From Phycisphaerales bacterium (GTDB taxonomy: Bacteria > Planctomycetota > Phycisphaerae > Phycisphaerales > UBA1924): a DNA stretch of 64,000 nt. The notes beneath the pieces are model-generated. The model searched no databases. It saw nothing but the letters and a program-made list of their open reading frames with translations, and was not told where the DNA came from. The stretch spans positions 1 to 64,000 of the forward strand of contig CANHCQ010000002.1 in NCBI GenBank assembly GCA_947459215.1, given 5' to 3'. The position numbers and the translations under genes were made by a program. Each line of letters begins with the position of its first letter. Position 1 is the first letter of the stretch. Shown here piece by piece: positions 36,764 through 43,340 of the stretch.

Positions 36764-38977
36764 ATGCCCACCATCACCCTCCCCGACGGTTCCAAGAAGT
36801 CCTTCGACAAGCCCGTCAGCGGCAAGGACATCGCCGCGTCCATCGGCGCCGGTCTCGCCAAGGCCGCCCTCGGCGTCAGGATCGACGGCGAACTGCGCGA
36901 CTTGGCCACCGTCATCGATCGCGACGCGAGCATCTCGATCGTCACCGAGCGTGACCGGCAGAAGGTGCTGGACAAGGACGGGCTCTACCTGATTCGTCAC
37001 TCCGCCGCCCACGTGATGGCGGAGGCGATCCAGGATGTCATCGGCAAGGAAGTCCAGCTCGCCTACGGTCCGCCGACCGACACCGGTTTCTTCTACGACA
37101 TGTACGTGCCCGAGGGGATGAAGATCAGCAGCGATCACTTCGCCGCGATCAACAAGCGGATCGCCGAGATCATCGCAGAGAATCGGCCGATCACCCGGTA
37201 CGAAGTCGCCACCAACGACGGCCTGAGCAAGCTCAAGGCCGAGGGCAACAAGTACAAGGTGGACAACGCCGAGAGAGCCCTCGGCATGCCCAGCAGCGTC
37301 TACAAGGGTGGCAAGCCCGCGTTCGCTGACTCTTCCACTTCGTCTCTTCGTCTCTCCGTCTCTCCGTCTCTCACTTTCTACGCCACCGGCACCCCCGGCC
37401 AGAACTGGGAAGATCTCTGCCGCGGCCCGCACGTGCCTTCCACCGGCCGCATCGGCGCCGCGATCGTCACCTCGCTCGCCTCCGCCTACTGGCACGGCGA
37501 CGAGAACTCCGATCGCCTCATCCGCGTCTACGGCACCGCCTTCCCGACTCAGGCCGAGCTCGATGAGTACCTCAAGCAGAAGGAAGAGGCCGCCAAGCGC
37601 GATCACCGCGTGATCGGCAAGCATCTGCGGCTGTTCCACATCGACGAGGACGTGGGCCAGGGCCTCATCCTCTGGACGCCGCGAGGCTCGATCGTCCGCA
37701 AGGAGCTGCAGAACTTCATCTCTGCGGAACTGAAGAAGCAGGGCTACACCGAGGTGTTCACGCCGCACATCGGGCGCCTGGAGCTGTACAAGACCTCGGG
37801 CCACTTCCCGTACTACAAGGACAGCCAGTTCGCCCCGATCGTCGAACGCCAGGCTCTGGAGGAACTCTCCAAGTCCGGCTGCTCCTGCGCCGAGATGATG
37901 AACCGCGTCGAGGGCGTCTCCGCGCGGCTCGCTGCGGGCATCAACGAGCGCACCAACGCGACCACCATCGCCGCCGACCGCATCATGGCCGACGACAAGC
38001 TCGTCGATGGCTTCATGCTCAAGCCGATGAACTGCCCGCACCACGCGAAGATCTTCGGTTCGTCGCCGCATTCGTACCGCGACATGCCGGTGCGCCTCGC
38101 CGAGTTCGGCACCGTCTACCGCTGGGAGCAGTCGGGCGAACTCAACGGCCTCACCCGCGTCCGCGGCTTCACCCAGGACGACGCCCACCTTTTCTGTACC
38201 GAGGAGCAGATCCCGGCGGAGATCCAGGGCTGCTTGTCGCTGGTGAAGACCATCTTCAACATCCTGGGCATGAAGGACTACCGCGTCCGCGTCGGGCTGC
38301 GTGATCCGGATTCGTCCAAGTACACCGGCAGCGCGGAGAGCTGGGACAAGGCCGAGGCCGCGTGCATCGCGGCGGCCCAGTCGTTGGGCGTCTCGTTCAG
38401 CAAGGAGCCGGGCGAGGCCGCGTTCTACGGCCCGAAGATCGACTTCGTGGTCAAGGACGTCATCGGCCGCGAGTGGCAGCTCGGCACCGTGCAGGTCGAT
38501 TACCAGATGGGCAACCGCTTCGACCTCTCGTACATCGGCCCCGACAACAAGGCCCACCGCCCGGTCGTCATCCACCGAGCCCCGTTCGGCAGCATGGAGC
38601 GCTTCTGCGGCGTGCTCATTGAGCACTTCGCGGGCGCGTTCCCCACCTGGCTCAGCCCCGAGCAGGTCCGCATCCTCCCCATCTCCGACAAGACCCTCGA
38701 CTACGGCCGCGAGGCCCTGGCCGCCCTGCAAGCGGTGGGGGTGCGAGCCACGCTTGACGAGTCCAACGAGCGCGTGCAGGCCAAGATCAAGGTCGCGGCC
38801 GACGAGAAGATCCCCTACATGCTCATCGTCGGCCCGCGCGACGCGGAGAACAAGGCCGTCTCCGTCCGCGCCCGCGGCGTGGAGAAGGACCTGGGCGCGA
38901 TGCCGCTGGCGAAGTTCGTGGCGGACATCGCGGCCGAGATCGCAAGTAAGAGCGCGGTGCTGGGTGTGAAGCCGTAG
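36764..38977 (+). CDS. thrS: Threonyl-tRNA synthetase
   Basis: A 737-aa class II synthetase. The N-terminal TGS domain (about 1-65) is followed by an editing domain with HSAAH (His79, His83) and LCRGPH (Cys219). The catalytic core has MNCPHH, motif 2 YRWEQSGELNGLTRVRGFTQDDAH and motif 3 HRAPFGSMERFCGVLIEH. The anticodon-binding domain ends at VLGVKP. It is about 100 residues longer than E. coli ThrRS. Part of the excess is an insert near residues 182-207, just before the editing Cys, that includes a 4 x 8-bp tandem repeat. The start is set at the TGS domain. Attenuation upstream is inferred. Its last 156 bases are partly repeated downstream. Confidence 0.95.
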   Translation: MPTITLPDGSKKSFDKPVSGKDIAASIGAGLAKAALGVRIDGELRDLATVIDRDASISIVTERDRQKVLDKDGLYLIRHSAAHVMAEAIQDVIGKEVQLAYGPPTDTGFFYDMYVPEGMKISSDHFAAINKRIAEIIAENRPITRYEVATNDGLSKLKAEGNKYKVDNAERALGMPSSVYKGGKPAFADSSTSSLRLSVSPSLTFYATGTPGQNWEDLCRGPHVPSTGRIGAAIVTSLASAYWHGDENSDRLIRVYGTAFPTQAELDEYLKQKEEAAKRDHRVIGKHLRLFHIDEDVGQGLILWTPRGSIVRKELQNFISAELKKQGYTEVFTPHIGRLELYKTSGHFPYYKDSQFAPIVERQALEELSKSGCSCAEMMNRVEGVSARLAAGINERTNATTIAADRIMADDKLVDGFMLKPMNCPHHAKIFGSSPHSYRDMPVRLAEFGTVYRWEQSGELNGLTRVRGFTQDDAHLFCTEEQIPAEIQGCLSLVKTIFNILGMKDYRVRVGLRDPDSSKYTGSAESWDKAEAACIAAAQSLGVSFSKEPGEAAFYGPKIDFVVKDVIGREWQLGTVQVDYQMGNRFDLSYIGPDNKAHRPVVIHRAPFGSMERFCGVLIEHFAGAFPTWLSPEQVRILPISDKTLDYGREALAALQAVGVRATLDESNERVQAKIKVAADEKIPYMLIVGPRDAENKAVSVRARGVEKDLGAMPLAKFVADIAAEIASKSAVLGVKP
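37341..37372 (+). repeat. Four 8-bp tandem repeats inside thrS
   Basis: CGTCTCT(T/C) is repeated four times and encodes SSLRLSVSPSL in the editing domain. The unit length is not a multiple of three, so gain or loss of one unit would frameshift an essential gene. Similar CGTCTCTC/GAGACGGAGAG strings occur near 48275-48305, suggesting insertion of a dispersed element. Confidence 0.85.
38822..38977 (+). repeat. thrS 3' end, copy 1 of a direct repeat
   Basis: The last 52 codons of thrS. The first 154 bases are repeated at 40052-40205 with scattered, mostly synonymous differences, and the last 30 bases (38948-38977) are repeated exactly at 40933-40962. Confidence 0.9.
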
Positions 38978-38985
38978 GGGGAGAA

Positions 38986-39984
38986 GTGCCGATCCAGCCG
39001 ACCGCCGACCGATGGTACGACTTCGCGTGCGACGCGCATGCGAAGGTCGGCATTCGCGCCGGCAATGTGTCCGAGCTTGAGGTGCTTGATCTAACGACGG
39101 GATTGCCAACTCACCGATTGGTGACGAACTTCACGTCGTCTGGGCGACTGGCGGTCAGTGCCACGGGTGAGAGATGCCTGACGGGCGGCTGGGGAAACCC
39201 GAACGGCGGTGGCGTGTGCTGTTACTCGATTTCGGATGGCAAGGAACTTTGGCGTCGGCGAGACCTGAAGAGGCCGCAGGCATTGCGCCGGGACGATCGT
39301 CGTGATGGTTGGATCGTCAGTCTGGATCGCGGAGGCACGCATCTGCTGGATGGACGATCTGGGATCACGCAAGGCGTCATTCGCGGAGCGGGCTTCGGTT
39401 CACAGGTGAGGTATGTTGACGCACGCGATGCGTACCTCTGCATTCGCGGTAATCGGGCGGAGCTGCTCAACGCTCAGGATCTCGGTGTCGTCTGTCCGCT
39501 TCAGGTGCCTGTGTTGTGGCACCACATGGAGGCCGATGCCCGCGTACCGAGTGGCTTCTCGGTCGATCACGTGTCATTGAAGCGTGATGGTGAGATGTGC
39601 GAGCGGAGCCGCATTGTCGGTGTGATTCAAGCCGCGATCGGAGGCGGAAAGGTGGTGCTGTCCGTCGGCTGTGGCCCGTTGCTTTGCTTCTCGCTCGCGA
39701 CTGGTGCGATGGAGTGGAGCGTCGAATCGATTCGCGGCTCTCACTACCTCAACGTCGGAGTCTGTTGCGAGCGTCGCACTTGTTATGGGTTGTCGTGGAG
39801 TCGTCTTCATGGTGGGTCAGAGGAAGTTGTCGCGATCGATCTGGACACCGGAACGATCAATCGCCGCGAGATTGTTCCGGGCCGCGGCTGGTCTTCAGGA
39901 GAGTTCTGTCACGATGGTTCTGTAGTATTGTCGGGGTCCGGCGAACTGAACGTGCTCACTTTGAAGGTGCGAGCGTTCTCGTAG
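38986..39984 (+). CDS. Accessory protein of unknown function, beta-propeller-like (cassette 1)
   Basis: A 332-aa protein starting at GTG 38986 after GGGGGAG, nine bases past the thrS stop. Repeated segments such as LAVSATGERCLTGGWG, GWIVSLDRGGTHLLDG, YVDARDAYLCIRGN, VVLSVGCGPLLCFSLATGAMEW and VVAIDLDTGTI are spaced like blades of a WD40/PQQ-type beta-propeller. No catalytic residue is evident. Codon use is less GC-rich than thrS. It lies between thrS and a second copy of the thrS 3' end, so it probably arrived as part of an inserted cassette. It may be an immunity- or sensor-type protein, but that is a guess. Confidence 0.6.
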   Translation: MPIQPTADRWYDFACDAHAKVGIRAGNVSELEVLDLTTGLPTHRLVTNFTSSGRLAVSATGERCLTGGWGNPNGGGVCCYSISDGKELWRRRDLKRPQALRRDDRRDGWIVSLDRGGTHLLDGRSGITQGVIRGAGFGSQVRYVDARDAYLCIRGNRAELLNAQDLGVVCPLQVPVLWHHMEADARVPSGFSVDHVSLKRDGEMCERSRIVGVIQAAIGGGKVVLSVGCGPLLCFSLATGAMEWSVESIRGSHYLNVGVCCERRTCYGLSWSRLHGGSEEVVAIDLDTGTINRREIVPGRGWSSGEFCHDGSVVLSGSGELNVLTLKVRAFS

Positions 39985-40051
39985 GCGGCATCGAGCGATG
40001 GGCAACCATCCGAACTGGTAGGGCGTTGGTGCGGAGATAAGCCTTGACGCG

Positions 40052-40205
40052 CCCATGGTCGGCCCGCGCGACGCGGAGAACAAGGCTGTGTCCGTCCGCG
40101 CCCGCGGCGTGGAGAAAGACCTGGGCGCGATGCCGCTGGCGAAGTTCGTGGCGGACATCGAGGCGGAGATCGCGAGCAAGAGCGCGGTGTTGGGTGTGAA
40201 GCCGT
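40052..40205 (+). repeat. thrS 3' end, copy 2 (stop codon lost)
   Basis: About 154 bases matching 38822-38975. By eye, the differences are nearly all third-position (GCC/GCT, GTC/GTG, AAG/AAA, GCA AGT/GCG AGC, CTG/TTG), with one Ala-to-Glu change. The thrS stop TAG reads TCA here, so the frame continues into the next gene. Synonymous divergence indicates a copy from a related, functional thrS rather than local decay. Confidence 0.9.
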
Positions 40206-40261
40206 CAGGGCCTTGCGTCGATGACGAGTTGTCGGTAGAATGCCGTTCGGGAGGACCTGGC

Positions 40262-40855
40262 GTGGGGACGAACTTCTTCTCGTTGCATCTCAAGTCAACT
40301 GACGTAGACCAAGTGCGTGTGGCTATGGACGCAGCGGCCGAGCAGGTCGGTGGCGCGGCCTTTGTTGCGCCGTCGCGGAGCGGGTGGGTCGTTGTGTATC
40401 CATCGATGGAGCTGCTCAGCCCCGAGTTGCTCGGTGCGATCGCGGTCGATGCCCACGCTTCCGACGCTGTCGTGATGAGCCTTTTCGACAGCGATGTGCT
40501 GTGCTATTGGTACTTCCGTAACGGGGAACTCGCCGACTATTTCAACAGTTGTCCTGACTACTTTGGCGAGGCCTCGGACGAAGACATGACGGCGAAGGGA
40601 GATGCGAAGGCGTTTGCGCCGATTCTCGACGCGGCCGGTGTCCGGAAGCTCACGAAGCTCATCAAGGGTCGCATGATCAACGGTGAGGCCGTGGGAGGCG
40701 AGATTCCCGACTTTGAGGACGAACGCTTCACCCAGATCGCCGATGCGATCGGGCTTCAACACGCGGCCGGCTTCTACGAATACCTTGCCGAAGGTGAAGC
40801 CATCGACGGACTGGGTGACGCGGCTTCGCTCGTTCATCTGGACCACCGAGATTGA
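40262..40855 (+). CDS. Accessory protein of unknown function (cassette 2)
   Basis: A 197-aa protein starting at GTG 40262, with GGAGG (40250-40254) seven bases upstream and N-terminus MGTNFFSLHLKSTD. A longer frame from ATG 40055 would fuse it to the thrS fragment, but the strong ribosome-binding site supports the internal start. The segment VLCYWYFRNGELADYFNSCPDYFG (about 79-102) is the most distinctive; this motif style occurs in small proteins that I associate with polymorphic toxin immunity, without certainty. It is bounded by thrS-end copies 2 and 3. Confidence 0.65.
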   Translation: MGTNFFSLHLKSTDVDQVRVAMDAAAEQVGGAAFVAPSRSGWVVVYPSMELLSPELLGAIAVDAHASDAVVMSLFDSDVLCYWYFRNGELADYFNSCPDYFGEASDEDMTAKGDAKAFAPILDAAGVRKLTKLIKGRMINGEAVGGEIPDFEDERFTQIADAIGLQHAAGFYEYLAEGEAIDGLGDAASLVHLDHRD

Positions 40856-40932
40856 GGCGAGCAATATCGCCTGAAGCGCCTTCAGCGTCGTCGGCGACGG
40901 CAGAAAGCGTCATCGCCGTTGAGATTGACAAC

Positions 40933-40962
40933 AAGAGCGCGGTGCTGGGTGTGAAGCCGTAG
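40933..40962 (+). repeat. thrS 3' end, copy 3 (30 bp exact)
   Basis: Thirty bases identical to the last 30 bases of thrS including the TAG stop (38948-38977). Weaker similarity extends about 15 bases to the left. It closes the second cassette, 14 bases before the convergent dockerin gene. Confidence 0.9.
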
Positions 40963-40976
40963 TCGAGCGATGGTCC

Positions 40977-42116
40977 TCAGGGACATAACAAGTCGTTGTA
41001 CGCCGCCGCGAAGAGGACGAAGTCGGCGTCGTCTACAAGGCCATCCTCGTTGAAGTCGGCGGGGCAGCCCGCCAGCATCGCTGGGTCGGCGCACACGAGC
41101 ACGTTGTACGAGTACGAGAAGAACACGAAGTCGTCGTCATCGACCACGCCGTCCTCGTTGATGTCGGCGATGCAGGTGTACACAGTGAAGTACTGCGTCC
41201 CGGCGAAGGTCGTGAAATTGATGCCCGACAGCGAGCCGGTGAAGGTGCCGGCGCCGTCGCCGCCAAGGTTCACCTGTGGAGCTGGAACTCCTGGCAGGAT
41301 CTGGTTCGACAGATAGTCGCGGTTCGACCCGTTCAGCATCGCCACGACGCGGATGTTTTGGAACGCCGAAGCGCCACCGAGGTCGGCGAGCGGAATCGAG
41401 AACTCCACGCCCGACGTGACGGCCTCGGCCGCCGCGGCGTTCGCCGCGTTGTTGCCCGCGATCACGCCGCCGGTGTTAAAGTTGTAGATCGCCATGAGCA
41501 GATTCTGCGTCAGCGCGCTGCCCGACGCGTTGGGCGCGACGTTGCCCGCGTTGATCGATCCGATGGCGCTGTTAGAGACCGTTACCACGGTCCCAGCCCG
41601 CGACGCGGGAACCTGGGCTGCGCCGCCCGCGGCGCGGTGCACGAACGTGACTTCGAACGGCGTCTCCACCGCCGCCTGGACTCCCCAGCGGCAGTACAGG
41701 TGATAGTCGGCGAAGAAGCCCGTGTCGAAGCGCATGCCGCTCAGCCTCGAGCTTCGGTACGGTCCGCCGGGCGCGTTGTATCCGCCGTCGTACTGCGGCG
41801 TGCCTGTGAGGATGTTCTCGCCGCCTGGGCGCGAGTCGATGTAGATGTCGATCAGGTTGAAGTTGCGTTCGAGGTTGCCGGTGAGCATCAGGAACAGCCG
41901 CCCGCCGCGGATGACGCCGTAGGCGGCGTCGAGCTCACTGCCGGTGTTGTCGGCGGGCGGCGACGCGTCGCCGAAGCCGGTCTGCACCTTCTGCACGGCG
42001 CGGGCTTCGCCGTACGTGGCATCGAGAATGCCGTTCACCGTCGGCGTCACCGCCGCGGTGCTCCCGGCGAGCGACAGGAAAAGCAAGACAGCGGGAACGG
42101 AACGAGCGTGCGACAT
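40977..42116 (-). CDS. Secreted protein with C-terminal GC-type dockerin
   Basis: A 379-aa protein with a signal peptide (LLFLSLAGSTAAV, cut near residue 22). The middle beta-rich domain contains NLIDIYIDSRPGGENILTG, a pattern of carbohydrate- or surface-binding modules, but no family is certain. The C-terminus carries two acidic repeats bounded by cysteines (DINEDGVVDDDDF...LVC and DFNEDGLVDDADF...LLCP). These match the ends of the proteins at 15953, 43341 and 48597. Secretion with dockerin-type attachment to a cell-surface partner is inferred. Confidence 0.82.
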   Translation of the reverse strand: MSHARSVPAVLLFLSLAGSTAAVTPTVNGILDATYGEARAVQKVQTGFGDASPPADNTGSELDAAYGVIRGGRLFLMLTGNLERNFNLIDIYIDSRPGGENILTGTPQYDGGYNAPGGPYRSSRLSGMRFDTGFFADYHLYCRWGVQAAVETPFEVTFVHRAAGGAAQVPASRAGTVVTVSNSAIGSINAGNVAPNASGSALTQNLLMAIYNFNTGGVIAGNNAANAAAAEAVTSGVEFSIPLADLGGASAFQNIRVVAMLNGSNRDYLSNQILPGVPAPQVNLGGDGAGTFTGSLSGINFTTFAGTQYFTVYTCIADINEDGVVDDDDFVFFSYSYNVLVCADPAMLAGCPADFNEDGLVDDADFVLFAAAYNDLLCP

Positions 42117-42289
42117 GGGATGCCTTCGGCCGATGGATCGCGCGGGACTTGGGTCCTGTTGGCTCTTGACGCGACCTCCAAAACAGAACGCGTCAGAACC
42201 CCTCTGAACGCGCAGAGATTCGCTGCCATCGCGATCAACGCCCGTTCAGGAGGCAAACGGGGCCCGTTTCTCGGGCGTTGTGCCTGTGC

Positions 42290-43096
42290 TCAGCGCGTCG
42301 TGTCTTCGATGATCTCGCGCCCGTTGAGCTTTTGGATGGGGCGGTTGTTGGCGTCGTAGCGGCGACGGAATGCGGCGAGCTGCGAAGACGAGACCGTCAC
42401 GGGTTCGAGCATGAGGTTCCACTTCACGCCCTCGGTGCCGGGCGGCGTGGTGAGCGAGCCCGCGTAGCGATGGGTGCGTGCGTCGGCTGGGAGCAGGCCG
42501 GCGGCGTTGACCATGATCTCCGGCTTCTGCACCGTCTGACCGCTGTCGGGCATGTTGGCGGCGATCGGTTCGAAGTTCGAGTTGGGTGCCCCCTCCTGCA
42601 ACATCACGCCGACCACCGCGAGGCCGCCGGAGGCGGACTTGTGGACCAGATGCATCTCCGCCGCGGCGTGCGCGCCCTTGATAGTGTGCTCGCTGGGCGC
42701 ATGGAAATGGAACTGCGCGAGATCGAACCGCTCGCCATCGATCAGGATGTAGCTGCCCGGCGCGTAGTTCACCTGCACCGTGTGCCCATTGTTGATGATG
42801 CTCATCGGGCTGGGCTGATAGCTGAAGGTGATGTTGGCAAGATCCCGCGGCGTCGCCGCGGCGATGTCGATCGGCGACTGGCTGCGGCCGGTGGAGCAGA
42901 GCGCGTACTCGGGCGAGAGCGATCCCCAGTACTCGGGGCCGGTGGGGCCGGACTAGCTCCAGTGCACGGCGTGCGGGCCGGCTTCCTTGGCGTGATCGGT
43001 CGCGTGCGACGCGTTCTGCTGTTTCGATGCACAGCCAGAGACTCCCATCAACACCAATGCGGCGATGCTGTGAGTCACGATCGAGCGATAGAGCAT
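42290..43096 (-). pseudogene. Alpha-carbonic anhydrase interrupted by one in-frame amber codon
   Basis: Full-frame reading gives 268 codons: a lipoprotein signal (LVLMGVSGC), then an alpha-carbonic anhydrase, the zinc enzyme that interconverts carbon dioxide and bicarbonate. GGAGG lies upstream of ATG 43096. Codon 48 is TAG (42955-42953) where the family has Tyr (HWS-stop-SGPTGPEYWG). All else is intact: RSQSPIDI, zinc ligands His130, His132 and His149 (QFHFHAPSEH, EMHLVH), and SLTTPPGTEG. An internal ATG at 42805 would give 171 aa lacking the signal and the first part of the active site. Recent inactivation, readthrough or a sequencing error are all possible. Confidence 0.8.
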
Positions 43097-43340
43097 CAAA
43101 ACCTCCACAGGGACTCGCGGCGTCGACGGACGCCATCACGGGCGGAGTTTACCAAACGCGGGCTGTTCTTTCCGCGGCAGAGTCGTGTGCGTGGAGCCGG
43201 AGTCAATCCCACGTGGGATCTTTGTTGGTGACGGCGACGCCGCATCGGTGCGCAGCCGCCCAGAACCGGTTGCAGTTCGGGCGGACGAGCCGAACACGTT
43301 CGTCCAGATCGGGTCCCAGCTGCTGCGGCGGAGTCTCTCG

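Noticed and set aside
40055..40261. ATG 40055 as the start of the second cassette gene, fusing it to a ThrRS fragment
   Set aside because: GGAGG seven bases before GTG 40262 and a natural N-terminus there indicate the internal start. The fusion arises because the thrS stop is lost in copy 2.
42805..42955. Pyrrolysine or selenocysteine decoding at the carbonic anhydrase stop
   Set aside because: The stop is TAG at a conserved Tyr position, other genes in the window do not use in-frame TAG, and no supporting genes are visible. A simple nonsense change explains it better.
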